Source: Metellina segmentata (lineage: Eukaryota; Arthropoda; Arachnida; Araneae; Tetragnathidae). Taken from it: 64,000 nt of DNA. The stretch covers positions 74,082,416-74,146,415 of the forward strand of contig OX375878.1 of NCBI GenBank assembly GCA_947359465.1, in the 5' to 3' direction. Shown here piece after piece: positions 12,701 through 25,708 of this stretch. Within the stretch, counting starts at the first letter, position 1; the number at the start of each line of letters is the position of its first letter. The position numbers and the translations under genes were made by a program. The notes beneath the pieces were generated by a model. The model was not told the DNA's origin. It worked only from the letters and a program-made list of their open reading frames with translations, and searched no databases.

Positions 12701-13226
12701 GATTTAGAAACTGGAAATTTCTTGGATTTTACACATCTCATGCATGTTTAGCTTTGGGATCCATTTAGATCTTTCTAGCCTACTGGATGAAGGCTTTACA
12801 CAATCGGTACAGGATTTTGATGTTGTTAGAATGACTCTGTACTGGAGAAGACAATAGATGTGTATGTGTGTTTCTATTAATTTCTACGTCATATAGAAGA
12901 GGATTTTGCAATCACTAAATAGGATACGGAATTTTTTTAAATTTGGCATTGGAGTTATATTTCAGTTTTGCTTCTGTAAGTTTATTAAGGGTTTTGATTG
13001 ATTATATTGTTGACTGTGATTAGATTTGAATTTACACTGGGATATACTTTCGAGAAGGCAGGGTTGTTCTTATTGATATTCATTCTTTTGGAAAATTCTG
13101 GTAGGTTTGCGTTTTCAATACTCCCAGTTTGGGCAGATATGAATTCCACTGCTGTAAATAATTAGGATGATTAAAAACTAGTATAATTGCTAGTTTTAAT
13201 CATTTAATACATTATTTTCTTTGACT
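9742..13226. other. AT-rich DNA with one local duplication
   Basis: Apart from the duplication at 9981-10215 nothing is supported. The minus-strand frame 11085-11288 follows an acceptor-like stretch, but no convincing donor limits it. Confidence 0.4.
9981..10215. repeat. Diverged tandem duplication, about 118 bp unit
   Basis: The blocks GATAAAATGAGTTAATTGAC, TTTTTACATTCAGTATTTATG and CCTTA recur about 118 bp later as GATAAAATTAGTTAATGGAC, TTTTACATGCAGTACTTATG and CCTCA. The two copies have diverged considerably. Confidence 0.7.
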
Positions 13227-13455
13227 TGCCAACCAATTGGTCGAGTAGTCAGGGTGCTGTCTTCTGGATCAAGATTCCTGATTCGAATCCAAGGTTAGGT
13301 ATGTATGTTTGTCCATAATGAATGAATGTTTGACTTCTGTATGTGAACGGGTCGTTCCTAGAATGTATTGTAAGAATGTGAGGTGTAACGCAAACCCATC
13401 CCCCGTGGTGCACCAGTGGTTCATAAATCCTCCCTTATTATGCAAAGATGGAAAT
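13227..13455 (+). repeat. SINE-C, tRNA-derived
   Basis: An A-box-like stretch (TGGTCGAGTAGTCAGGGTGC) is followed about 35 bp later by a textbook B box, GATTCGAATCC (13280-13290). This is the internal RNA polymerase III promoter layout of tRNA-derived SINEs. The body continues to a CCTCCCTTATTATGCAAAG segment. The head and body differ from SINE-A and SINE-D. The sequence does not fold as a complete tRNA. Confidence 0.65.
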
Positions 13456-13971
13456 GTTCAAATAATTGGCCACGAATTATAAAAAATAAATACTTTTTCT
13501 AAAATTCTGCAATGTTTGTATATTTTCATGAAACAGTAAGTTTTTCTGACAATAATGAAATATTACTAAAAGTGAAGAATAAAATCACAATTTTTTTTAT
13601 ATTAAATTATATTTAATTAATTTAAACTTAATTTGACAAATTTAAAGATAATTTTACCCCTTATATTTATTTCAGTATGTTTCAAATATTTATTTACATT
13701 AATGAATATTTAAAAACAATGAAATACCTGAGAATGCACATTTCCTTTGCAGAAATTCCTGGTAATTTACTAATTTAATTGATTAAATCAATTGAAAATG
13801 GTAAAAATTTGTAGAAACCAAATATTTCAAGGTCTAAATTTGAAAAATAAAATTTCTGTTCTAAATTTAAACTATTTATTATCTATATTATTATACTTAA
13901 ATAATTAGTCTGATCAGTCTATTACAGTAAATATCTACCCCAATAAAATTAGATACCATTTTTATTAAAAA
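13456..13971. other. Very AT-rich DNA, nothing recognised
   Basis: Extremely AT-rich sequence up to the boundary of the Helitron-like element. Confidence 0.5.
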
Positions 13972-14479
13972 CTAGCAAAATACCCGACCTTACTCGGTTT
14001 GAATTGGTTTACTCTAGATTGAAGAGATAATCAAAATATATAATGACTTACGTTTTTTGTAGAATAAAAATTTATTTTAACATCTTTCGCCATCTTTATA
14101 TTTTCTACAACTTACTTTGGACACAAATCCTACACATGCATATCCATTCATGTAATACATTTCACATACATCGCACAATTGCTGTATGACAAACCTACAA
14201 AATGACGAAAGGTGATACTAAGGTTACTACTATAAAAGACGATTTTGAGGGAGATTTGGAATTCCCTTTCTTAAGTTATTTTCATGTTCAACTCAATTAA
14301 TTAAAATTACGATTTACGGCGAGTGCTCTCGCACTCATAGTCAACAAAACAATATTTTTTTACTTGTGGCACTCTTGCCTCCGGTATGCGACATTGTGAA
14401 TTTTTGCAGTCTTCTCCTGTCATTATTACAACGAATTTTTTAATGTTGGAAAAAGTTCCAGTTTGGATTAATAAACATT

Positions 14480-14619
14480 ATTATTCTTTCAATAACGGCA
14501 TTATTCTTTAAATAACGGCATTATTCTTTAAATAACGGTATTATTCTTTAAATAACGGAATTATTCTTTAAATAACGGCATTATTCTTTAAATAACGGCA
14601 TTATTCTTTCAATAATGGC
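14480..14619. repeat. 20 bp minisatellite inside Helitron N2 copy A, 7 units
   Basis: Seven exact-length units of ATTATTCTTTAAATAACGGC with C/A, C/T and A/C variants. The sister array in copy B (39899-39998) has five units in reverse orientation. Confidence 0.95.
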
Positions 14620-15487
14620 ATAACTACACTTAAAATTTACTGAAAATTGATACTGACTTACCTAACATTTTTAAGTCTAATACTTTGTGGTGCTGTTGCG
14701 TGTGATGAGAAGGAAAACACATTTATTAAAATAATAAATATTTAAAACTGGAAACAGCGAAGTAAAACAAAATAAAAGAAGTCGCAAAAAATTGTTCTAA
14801 AGATATTAATTTGTGATTCAATTTTATCTCTTGATCTCGCACAGTTTCCACAATTTACAACTAAAAGTGTACAAAATTTAGAAATGTGAAATTAATTCCG
14901 AGCGAAAGAACCAGAAAAAATATCACTGCTCGCGCGATCTTGTTCATTCTGGTTTCATTGAAAAATATCGTCTGTCCCAAATATTCGGAAATCGTTTTCA
15001 TTGCGCAAAGAATAAAAATAAGACTCGAAATAAATGAAGTATCAGAGATGAAATTCCATAAAAAAAAAAAAAAATTTGAAGAATAATTACTTTTTCAGCA
15101 GTACTGGTAAAGCAATCGAAGTAATCGTAATATTCAATAGACATTCCAATTTTTCCAAAACTACCATATTATGGTTGATTTAAGTATACTTACTCAGGTG
15201 TTTTAGCATGAAACTCAACTAAATATAACAATAAAGAAATGTGTAATATTGCATTCACTAAACTAATAGATAATGTATAAAATAAAATACACTGCAATCA
15301 AATATCTGGAATACAATTCATGTGATGTCTACACAAACACACAAACACAAAATTGAGCATAGAACAGAAAGACGGACAGACAGACTTTCGCAACCAATAC
15401 CACTCACTAAATGAAGATAAGTACTCACTGTATGCAAATTTTCATGAAAATATCTTAAACCGCGTGGACGTGTATAGGGCACAACAT

Positions 15488-15522
<35 letters not shown>
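15488..15522. repeat. (CAGA)n microsatellite
   Basis: Nearly nine tetranucleotide units inside the Helitron N2 copy. The corresponding site in copy B has only a few CTGT units. Confidence 0.95.
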
Positions 15523-15636
15523 CCAAAAGAAAAAAAGGCGGATTCGGCATCAGAAGGGTCCAAAACGGATAGAAAACTTGAAATGGGTCGAAAATATTGA
15601 ATGTACAAACAAACACTCCATTCTTATTTATATAGA

Positions 15637-17718
15637 TAACTGGCCTTTTATTCAAGACACTTCATGGTCCCGTTTTAATCTGTCTTTATTTTTAAGAATT
15701 AATTTTTTTTAAATCTCGAAAGAAATAAAAAAAAATATTGCGTGGAAGTTAAATAATGAAAAGACCTGTTGAGTGCAGATAAATCTAAGTAGATTTTCGG
15801 ATAAGTTTTACATTGGTGTATCTCATTCACGGAAAATACGAAGGACAGGGGCAAAATACTAGAAATCGAACAAACCAGTTTCGGGTTTAGTTAGAACTAA
15901 AATTATGTTGATGACATTTTAATTCTGGATATAGTACATACATACGAATTTGTGCAAAATAATAAGTGTACTAAATTAGAAATCTTCCAGTAGAACCTAT
16001 AAAGATGTTTATTATGTTTTTATATGTTCACCATATGTAGGAATTCGACTGAAAATTTGATCACTAAACTTCTTTTAATGTTAGTTGAGAGTTATAAATT
16101 CAAATATACGGATGAACTAAACGGGCTGATATTTTTTTCTATGAAATCAAAAGTAATTATTCTGATAAATTGAAACACACTCAGCAATAATTCAACAACG
16201 TTTTAACTTCATTTGAGCAACATTTAAAACAACTTTATCGCAATATATATGCCGAAATTTTCCAAACTTTGTTTCTAAACAAGTAAGATTGCTTTTACCA
16301 ACTATATAACGATATATTTAAAAAGGTAATCTGTTATACAGTATCATAAACAAATAATGTAGTCAGTACAATGTAACATGCAAAAAACTTCAATGAAATA
16401 AAGAAATCCATTGATTAAAAGGCCTGTTCTATTTACTCTCGAATAAGATTGTATCTTCAGTGACTATTTAACCTTAAGCAAACGTTGTAGACATTGAATA
16501 ATACATATCATGAAAGTGAATGGCATTTAAACGATAGCAGATGTACTGTGGGTTTCGTTACAATTTGCATACAAGGTCAATAGACCTATTTCTTGAACAC
16601 CTGGCTTGGCAATGGAGTTGTCTGTTGAAGTCTGATTTCTACCATTTCTTTTATCTTCAACTATGTTTTTGTTAAATGCCTTTACATTCTGATTTTGTAA
16701 AAATTAAGACAAGTGTAATAAATTAAATAAAGCTAGGTAGCTTAACTGTGTAACAGGGTAGAAATCTTCATTGCAATATTCAAGTTGAATCAAAATACTT
16801 CAACTGCAATCTCAACTGAATAACCTATTTTTAAATACACATTTTGGATTGAAGAAACTAGATTTAAAAATATTGTTACTTTAAACAATACGTCTTTGGC
16901 TAAACCGAGTTTCGAACTAAAGAATAAAGTAAATCTGTTGCACGTTATGTGTTGTAAGATATGTTATTAAATATCAAAATATATCATTAAGCTAGTATAC
17001 CATAAAAATAACATCATAAACCACAAAAATTAAATAAAAAAATTTCTGTGTATCGTTATTTTCGATTAAAACTATTTTCATTTGAATGTTGTACATTACA
17101 CTTGGAAACATTTAGACAAGACCGTTATACAAAATATATACAAGGTCATTTTTCTGTTATTACTTTTCATTCATATATTCCTTGTACTTGTGTATTGAAT
17201 TTTACTGTTGTTTTGATACGTTTAATAGGAAAGAAAAATTATACTCTAAACAAATAATTTGTTGAAAATGTATTTTATTACTCTTCAAACTATACTTTTT
17301 TTTATAAAGTAAGGAAATATTGTTCTTAAAATAACCTTGGAAATTTTTTAGAAAACAAATACTAGTTGAAACTATTATTAAGAAAATTATTTAAATGAAA
17401 TAATTAAATGAATATGAACGTCTATTCAAATAAATATTATCATAGCAGTATAAAAGCATGTGCACAGCACAAAATCGTGTTTTAGTATTTTTTAGTAAAA
17501 TTCAGTTTTGAAATAGTTTTTTAAAATTTTGGTAGGGAAATATTTATTAAAATACTAAGACAAATCTGTAAAACTTTTGTAGACATTGTTAAAAATTTAA
17601 ACATAAACTTCAGAATCGATTCCTTTAAATATCTAAAAGGAATCACTATCAGAAGCGTTTTTTTCTTTTGTATTTGTGAGTTGTCGGTTGCTTAAAAACA
17701 AGGTCGACTAGTACTAAC
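15637..17718. other. AT-rich DNA, nothing recognised
   Basis: Only short fortuitous open frames. Confidence 0.5.
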
Positions 17719-17876
17719 CTGGTTTGTATGCCAAGTTTTCATTTATAAAGAAGGTTTGCATTATCGCTCCAGAGAATAAGTTATAACTTATTCTCTCAAG
17801 TGATATAAGTTCATAAACAAGCGGTACACTAAAAAACATTATTCCAACTAGCCATATGGCAGCAATTCTTTCAACC
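17719..17876 (-). CDS. Candidate internal coding exon with a membrane-spanning segment
   Basis: On the minus strand a strong acceptor (CTTGTTTTATTTAACAG, with a TACTAAAT branch-point-like motif about 30 bases upstream) precedes 158 bp of open frame. A strong donor (CCAG followed by GTTAGT) ends it. The exon gives 52 full codons plus one base at each end. Residues about 4-24 (IAAIWLVGIMFFSVPLVYEL) form a membrane helix in the style of transmembrane segment 4 of class A receptors, but no receptor signature confirms that and no cysteine follows in the presumed loop. Phases fit the candidates at 28820-28988 and 9593-9741. Oddly, the exon contains a perfect 26 bp palindrome. Unrecognised protein, moderate to low certainty. 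Confidence 0.35.
17771..17796. repeat. Perfect 26 bp palindrome
   Basis: AGAGAATAAGTTA is followed directly by its exact reverse complement with no spacer. It lies inside the candidate exon 17719-17876. Confidence 0.95.
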
Positions 17877-18584
17877 CTGTTAAATAAAACAAGATGATTT
17901 AGTATATCAAATGAAACAGAAAAATGCGTGGGAATATTTAAAAGCAATAGTTAATTAATTATTCATCCATAAAAATTCTATCGTGTTCAATTTTCTTATT
18001 AAATATCTAGTCTCAAAGTAATTTTCTAAAATATTAGATTTCATTGTTGAGAATATTAGGGTATGTTTAGTATCCAGTTTCACCTTCATATATATAAATA
18101 ATTTGGCCTGCTACATCAATATGTTAACTGTTTTTAATTTTCCTGAGAAACAATTAGCATTTGCAGACGATGATTTATAAAGTAAGAATTTTAGAAAAAT
18201 TCCTAGTCGTTTCCATGCTAAACCAGAAGTTTTTCTTAAAAATGATTCTTTTTTTCAAACCGTTACAATTCGCTGATGCAGAACGTTTTTCATTCATAGT
18301 GAGTACCTGATAGTTATCAAGTATTGATGTATATTTTGTGTAAACAAGAATTACCTTTTCAACTTGTTGATGACATCCATTGCATACAGAAACACAAATT
18401 TTCATACTTGATATTGGTAATATTTGATGTGATGAAAATGTGATACATTGCTACAACGAAAACTAAATTTTGTTATGCATACCATATGAAGCGTAAATAA
18501 AATTATCAGATAAAAGGGAGTGATATATAGAACAAAGAAATTATCATAAAAAGTGGTGACATACAGCACAAGCTTTTTGAAGGC

Positions 18585-18625
<41 letters not shown>

Positions 18626-20744
18626 TAGCTTCAATCCTCTCTTTTATGAAAACCATTTATTTTTAAATTTGGCATGTTCATTCATCTATTCTATAGCTTA
18701 AACACAACGAAGTGAAAATAAAATTAACAAAATAAACAAATAACTTTTGTGAAAAACTGAAACAATACTGGAGGAAAAAGCATGACATCGAAATGATTCG
18801 GAGATATATTTTGAAAACGATTTAAACGCAGTGCTAAACATCATACCCAAAAAACGTTTAGCTTAGAGAAACAGAATAACCTGAAAATTATTTTGCAAGC
18901 TTCAACTGATTCCGTAGTTTGAAAATCAAAAATCGTAAATGATTGCATAAAATCAAATACGTTATCATGTCAACGCAACAACTTTATCCGTTTGAACACA
19001 AACCTCCTTTTAAAGACATCTCATCTTCATAAAATTGTTCGAAAATAGAGCCATGTATTTTCAAGAATTGTTCAATGTATTGGTTCATTTTTGAAAAGAA
19101 CAAACTATATCTCTCAAAGGATCTTTTAAATGATAAGGACGAAAAATTATGAAACCAAATAGAATTTAAGCATTCAAAAACGTCTTATAATCCATAAGGT
19201 AATCCATTTTTAATTTAAAAAGCATTGATATTATTTAATGCAATTTGAAATATAATAGTCGATTTTTTAACTACATTTCTTCACACCGCAAACCTTTTAT
19301 GCTACAATATTGTCACGATCCAGTAACTTGCTCCAATACTTGCAATAAACTCTTTTTGCCTCCTTCAGAGGCTGTTAAATATTTTATTCAGTGCGCTACT
19401 GTAGTAATGAAAAGTATTCGATGAACAGAAATAGAAACTATTAAAATATTGATTGTAAAGGGTTTGTATAAAAATTAAAATTCTTGATGTTCATATACCT
19501 TATTTTAATTTTTTTTAATCTACTTTTTGTTTCTTCCGATGTTCCACGTAAAATAACTGTTGCTTATTTCTAAATTTTGAAAGGAAATTATTCTTTTGCG
19601 GCTTACTATTTTATATAGAATTGGAGTTGTAGATTTCCCATTCTGTAATTTATGTGATTTTGGGCAATCTATAATGTCTGGACACAAAGACTCTTGCACT
19701 ACAACTAGATGTTTTTGTTGTGTCATAAATTATTAGAACTCGTGGACTTACAATATGAGATAATGTCTGGTATTTTAAACTATAACATAGCTACTATGGC
19801 CATATACAGTTTGAGTTGAGTTTCATCAGTGGCTTTCCAGTAGTATCACAATAATAAAAAGTTCGGCCACTTTATATAACACAATTGTAAATAGCAGTGA
19901 TAGAAATAACTTCTAAAAATTCACCGAAATTTATATTTTTAAATATTATCTATTATCAAGGATAAAAAAAGAAAAAATCTTTTATCAATGTAACTAGAAT
20001 TTTAAGCTTGTTCCAATTAATATAAAAGAGGCTGTATGGATTTCCTTCACCGTCCAGGATCTTATCAACACCTCACAAAAAATATAAATTTTCAAACCAT
20101 TTCTCGTAGAAGGTAATCTAAAATAATTCATGCATATAAAACTCTTTCGATAAATCTTAATCGTATTTCAGAACTTTAATCATTACGTTTAAGTTTCAAA
20201 AATTTCTCATGTAAAAACTGTATGGCAACCAAATATGATATTGTTTTGAAGCTAATCAAGATTTTTCTACCTTACTCTTAAAGATGAAAACAAAGATAGG
20301 GGAGGAAGTGTAATGCATTGTAAAATACAATTCTGTAACATCGAAAAAGAATGGAAGGCACGCGTGAGCTTTCCTTTAGGTACCAGTTCTGAATTCCCTG
20401 TTAAGGTTTGCAAAACCTCAAGACCATTAACCCGATGTCTTGCAACAATGTGCTGTTGTTAAACATCCGCCTCGCTCTTTTGTTTGAACATCTTCCCAAA
20501 AAGTTATTGTATTCCCCATTCCCTTTTGTTTTCACACCTCATAATTTTCCAATTCTTAGTAGAGAACATGAATATTGTACTTATGACATTTACGTAGTCA
20601 TAATTTGTTCACATGCAAGTTTCAGCAATTTGCTTGACACGGATATGCTAAAATGTTTAAAACGCATTCACTATAAATTTAACTTGAAATTTCATTTTGC
20701 TTAAAACGTTTTTCTAGGCTAAGCTAAACGAGGGACTTGAAGGA
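17877..20744. other. AT-rich DNA with an (AT)n run at 18587-18619
   Basis: One AT microsatellite of about 16 units. Several minus-strand frames (for example 19520-19726) have single splice-like ends but no second supported boundary. Confidence 0.5.
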
Positions 20745-20801
20745 CTGATCCCGGACTGTCGTCAATAGCCCGTTGTGTTGCTCTAGTACGACGTTAACTA
20801 A
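20745..20801 (-). repeat. SINE-B fragment, reverse
   Basis: The reverse complement contains GTTAACGTCGTACTAGAGCA and CAACGGGCTATTGACGACAG, the start of the SINE-B unit seen at 59862 and 61829. Confidence 0.6.
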
Positions 20802-23164
20802 AATTGCCATTACCATAAACGAGGGAATAAATTATTTTGTATTAAACCTTTAAAAAATGTACAGGTTGGTACAAATAAATGTTTTTCATCCTTTCTGTAT
20901 TCTGTAGTGTAGTACTTTCTTATCGGGTTGACATATTTTTTACTTATTTCCATTCAATAAGTAATCTGAATCAATGATGTTTTGTTTTATATTTTATCTA
21001 ACTGCATTTGTAAGTCTTTTTCTTGGATTGTTATATTTTTAGTTCTCTGCAATCTGATATTTTCTGTAGAGGAACAATTAGATAAAAGATAACGACATAA
21101 GGAAACAAAAATTTGGTTACTTTCTAGCTGCAAAGGGGCTATGAATGATTGCTTATTATTTTTATGTTACAGCAATTATGCACATCCTTAATTTTATGAT
21201 ACATTTGAAATCAACAGGTGTTTGTGAACTTAAATACTTTATCAAATGTTATAACTTTATTTTCTTTAAGCTAAACAGATTACTGAAAAACCGTTTCTTA
21301 AAGTTTCAGAATTTTAAATAAGCATTTCCGATTGAGTATAAATGAAAAATTTATCATTTGCTCTTAATGTATACAATTAACGATAAATATTTCAATAATG
21401 AATAAGTTATAGAAACATAAATTTGCTAAAAACAAAAGTACTTTTGAGACATTTAGGCATAATTTCCTATTTTAAAATACTCCATATAAAATTGAAAAGA
21501 AATACTCTGAAAAACATACATCTGAAAAGATTTATCTGCTATATTTTTGAAAAATTATTGTATAAATAATAAACGTATAAGTAAAAAATTGCTGTAACAT
21601 CTTTTAATGTGATAGATTTAAACATTTTATTAAAAGCAGTTATTTTCTAAAATAATGAAAGTATTTTTAAGAGATGGTAGTAACACAAAAATTATTATAC
21701 TACTTTTAAATAGACTTGGGTAAATAATAAAAAACTAAGTGCATTTTGTACAAAAAATAAAAATACTTACACTCATACGAAGAAAGATTACACTACAGCT
21801 AAGAAATAATTAAATATTCGAGAAGGAAGAGAATGGTTTAGGTAATGGTTTATTTGGAAAAGAGAAATATAGCATACAGCAAATCACAATAGAAGAAAAA
21901 TGGAAGTGGTATCATAAAATTATTATAACAAACGTTACATAAAACGGAAAACATCGTTTCAAATTTTATTATTACTTATAAGAGACTTCTTTAAAAGTTC
22001 TCCAATGGTATTATAAAAAATGAAAAAATAGCTATATGAAAATACTGCTTTTCATTGAAAACAAATGGCGTTTTTGAACATGAAACTTCTTATGTTTTTA
22101 AGCTGTTTGTCGTCTGTACAGTTCAGCATGTGGTAATATGATCGTATTCTATCATTTCATCCTACTCTTTTCTATATTAAAATGACGGATAGATTATTTT
22201 ATCTCACTAAAATATCAAACATTTCTAAATCTAAGACAAGTATCCACAATGGTGCCTAGGGCCACGAATAGAATACATACCTTTATAAAAAATAAATGAG
22301 ATGGGAAAAGTTGGGACTTGAAAAATAAATCATTACAAACACTCATAAGAAATTCCATTGAGCTACCGGTATCATCTTCGAGGTTGTAAAAATATATTTA
22401 AAATAGGAAATATTTTATCAGTAAGCAAATGTGTGTCATTACTTGGATATTTGTATTGAAAAACCTTTTTTATTTCAATCGAGAAGTTTCGTGTTACTTT
22501 TTAAGTGCTAAAATATTTTTCTGGCATTAAACGCATTTGTTTAAGCATTCCACGAATGAGAAATTTTCATGGCAAAATGAACCTTAGAAACTCACCCCTT
22601 CCCAGAGTCAAACACGGATACTATCGACACAATACCAACTTTTATTTGTTAAACCAATGCTTACCCACTGCGTAGGGAGGTATGGGATCAATTTTTCATT
22701 TCGAATTCCAATTCCATTCAATATTTACACAGATCTACATCCTCACTCCCCACTTCGAGGGATAGAAAAGCTATAATGGAAGAGATGCCGAACCAATCCC
22801 TCTACAGCGAGTACCAATATTTTAACAGTGCTCTTCGGTATGGGAGATATACTCAGAATAAACAGACGTATTTATTTAGTGTGGAAAAACATTAGTTTTC
22901 TGCGAATACGTTTTTATCAAAAATTCAGAATTTTCTTTATAATACTGAGCACATTTGCTTGCGGTATGTTAGGAAAAACTTGAATACATTTAAGGTTTAT
23001 TTCTGCTTTTTGCTTTGGTCTATTCTTGTACAAATATCAATAAGTAATAGAAATACATTTTTAAATCGATTTATTTCACCGGTAATTGTTTCATTTGTAA
23101 TTAAATTCAAAGATATTAGATAGCACTGTTAGACTAAATAACTTTCCCTCAATATTGTAAACTT
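20802..23164. other. AT-rich DNA, nothing recognised
   Basis: No supported gene or repeat. Confidence 0.5.
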
Positions 23165-23367
23165 GGGGTCGCCGTGCTTCTAGGTTTGCCCACCTGCGAG
23201 TTGTAGGTGGTGCAGATTCAATTCCTTCCTGGGTGTATTTCTCTCTACTGTAACAGTAAACCTTTTCTAATGTGTATGTCCATCTACTTTACGTTGTTTG
23301 GAACAGTTTATTCCACATATGTGCCATAAACACCAATCAACTAAAACAATAAAACCAAACAACAGCC
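23165..23367 (+). repeat. SINE-A, forward copy
   Basis: The tRNA-like head (GGTCGCCGTGCTTCTAGG, then GAGTTGTAGGTGGTGCAG) includes a degenerate B box GATTCAATTCC at about 23215-23226. The body then carries GGGTGTATTTCTC, GTAAACC and TGTGTATGTCCATC blocks, and the tail contains GCCATAAACACC and AAC-rich sequence. It is the most complete forward copy of the family found reversed at 955, 47884, 58743 and 59371. Confidence 0.7.
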
Positions 23368-25050
23368 TATAGTAAACTTATAAAATAGCAATATTTTTTT
23401 GATTCAATAATTTATCAATGTATACAAAGATCAAGGAAAAGCAAAATTGTTTTTCATCGAAAGATGTAACTATTTCTACAAAGTAAATTTGTTTAAATTT
23501 GTAGTAAAAAAAATTAGTTTCTGCTGAAAATTCTGTTCTTCAAAATATTGTCAAAAGATTTAGAATACTTACATTAATTTTATTTCTAGATACGCTAATA
23601 AATATTTTCATGATTTCAACTTCAACAACATATACTTATTCATTCTAAATGCTACTCATGAGTATACATACTTATTCTTTAAAAATATGGATATGACCTT
23701 ATTTAGCTGTATCACATCTTAAATATGTGTTATTGCACATAAAAGAGAAACTGCTTCGTAAAGCTTGAAGGAAAATTTTAGTATATTTTATTAAAAAAGA
23801 GATACTTTAGTTTTGATTTAAACTCACGCCGTTATTCAGGATATATTTAGTGATAGTCTTTGAGGTTTTTTATTGAACGACTTGGTAATCCGCTATCATT
23901 AGCTTTTGAAAGGGTTTTGTTGTAACGTTAAATATAGAGAGAATTAAGTGTAAATGGATGGATGTATTTCTTGTTTTATTCCCAAATGTATGTATGTTGA
24001 CATGTTACTCGAGAATGAGATTTCGTCACGTTAATTATAGAAGTTTTCATAAATTTATTAAATTTGAAAGTTTTTCCTTAAATTCAACTAAAACATGTTC
24101 AGTCCACGTGTTTTACACCTCTATGAAGTCTATTGATGCTCTCGAATAATTTAAATCGAAGGAAAATTAACGTAAAACATCACCGAAACGGCGATGTATC
24201 AATGTAACCATCAATATTTTCCCATCTCTCTTCCGATTATTTATTTTTACACTAAAAAGCTCAACTATCCAATTATTTTCTATCTTTTTTTTTATCTAAC
24301 GCATCTTTGCTCATAATATATCTCTTATTTTTAACACAAAGATTTTCGTCTTAGAATTGCGTCACTAAAACGTACCGTGATTACTATTTTACAAAGCATG
24401 CATAAAATAAATAACATGAATATCACTACGAAAATCCCCAACGACTGATTGAATTTCAAACTTCAAATACAGGCCCTATGTACTTGAATCATTCAATGGA
24501 CCCGAAGTTAATATTATGCGGTCGTCGGTGTTTTCATGCAGGTACCACGCAAAACAGTCAATGAACTCTGCACAGAGATAGCAGAAATTCCCAATTCTAC
24601 AGAAAGCATCTTCAGAAAAAGGAAGAAAAAGAGAAAAGGCAGCATTCAGGTAGAAAATAAAAAGGTCATTACGCAAATGAACTAAATTTAAAGAGGGAGA
24701 GTCCATGGGTGACTGACCAATGCTTTTTGAGGAGTACGTCAAGCATTGTTCCGGAAGGTCACATAGATGCATTTTCACAGGAAAATTAAACGTTATGCTT
24801 TGTTTGTGTGGGAAGAACTGGGCGCAAACTTTTTCTTTCGTCATGAAAATCAAAGAAATTGAATCAAAAGAACAATTACCGTCACATTTCCGGATTTTCA
24901 TGCCTTATCGTAAACAAAATTAATATTCTTTAATAAAAAAAGTACCGCTATGGACATTCGAGAGAAATAATTTACTCAGATATAGAACAGAAAGGCATTT
25001 CAAGAAACTCTCATTAACTATGGATCCCAACAGTTTAATTCAATCAACTT
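23368..25050. other. AT-rich DNA with one weak minus-strand exon candidate
   Basis: A 64 bp minus-strand interval (24546-24609) lies between a very good pyrimidine-rich acceptor (CTTCCTTTTTCTGAAG) and a GTACCT donor. It would encode a cysteine-rich 20-residue peptide. The interval is too short to call, and its phases do not fit the exon candidate at 28.8 kb. Confidence 0.3.
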
Positions 25051-25708
25051 CAGTCACGGAAACAGTCACATCTAAAGAAATAGCCTTAGGAATTTTTCCT
25101 ATTTCACTCGTTTAATATATTCTGAATTTAATTAGAAAGTTGCTACCAAATTCAGAACTTATAAAAATATAAATGTTTTCAATTAGTGCTTTTCCCTTTC
25201 TCTCTGTTTGTGTTACAATCATCGTAATTTAATCTAAATTAATTTTCTTTCTTGCCTGAGCGAAAACGTTTCTCGATAATAATTGTTTGTTGTAAATTAT
25301 CCTCAGCAAATTAAAGTAGTGATTCTGATAATCAGGGAGGTAATATGCCGAAAACATATACTAAGAGTTTAGCCTAAAAACTGTTTCCGGAACAGTCATG
25401 GAAACAGCCACATCTGAGGAAACAGCCTTAGAAATTTTGCCTTTTCACTCCTTTAATATATTCTGAATAGGAGAGTTGTTATTGAATTGAGAACAGATAA
25501 AATATAACTTATTTCGATTATTATTTTTTTGTTTGTTACAATTATCAGCATTCGATCTAAATTCATTTTCTTTCTTGTCTGAGTGAAAAAGTTTCCGGCT
25601 CATAAGTTGTTTATTTTGAATTATTATCAAGTATAATTAAAGATTCTGATAATCAGTGAGGAAATATGCCAGAAACATATAAGAGTTTCGCTTGAAAACT
25701 GATTTCTC
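25051..25708. repeat. Diverged tandem duplication, about 340 bp unit
   Basis: Copy 1 (25051-25390) and copy 2 (25393-25708) share, in order, CAGTCACGGAAACAGTCACA/CAGTCATGGAAACAGCCACA, TTTAATATATTCTGAAT, CTAAATTAATTTTCTTTCTTG-like and GATTCTGATAATCAG blocks. Substitutions and small indels show that the duplication is old. Confidence 0.85.

Larger units (their letters stand above)
13972..15636 (-). mobile_element. Helitron-like non-autonomous element N2, copy A
   Basis: Read on the minus strand the element starts TCTATATAAATAAGAATGG after a host A, and ends GGTCGGGTATTTTGCTAG followed by T. This is the TC...CTAG structure and A/T insertion preference of Helitrons. A short hairpin (CCGA/TCGG) lies a few bases before CTAG. 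It is 1665 bp and encodes no Rep or helicase frame, so it must have moved in trans. The same sequence recurs in opposite orientation at 36120-40282, where a transposon interrupts it. Internal features are a 20 bp minisatellite (14480-14619) and a CAGA microsatellite. The element class is inferred from the termini; no target-site duplication is seen, as expected for a Helitron. Confidence 0.7.

Noticed and set aside
15318..15655. Minus-strand ORFs with SVCLSVCLSVC repeats that could suggest a cysteine-rich protein.
   Set aside because: They are the translation of the CAGA microsatellite within the Helitron N2 copy.
19520..19726. Minus-strand frame with SLCPDIIDCPKSH and a GTAAGC donor-like end.
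   Set aside because: The acceptor side is weak and phases do not match the neighbouring exon candidates.
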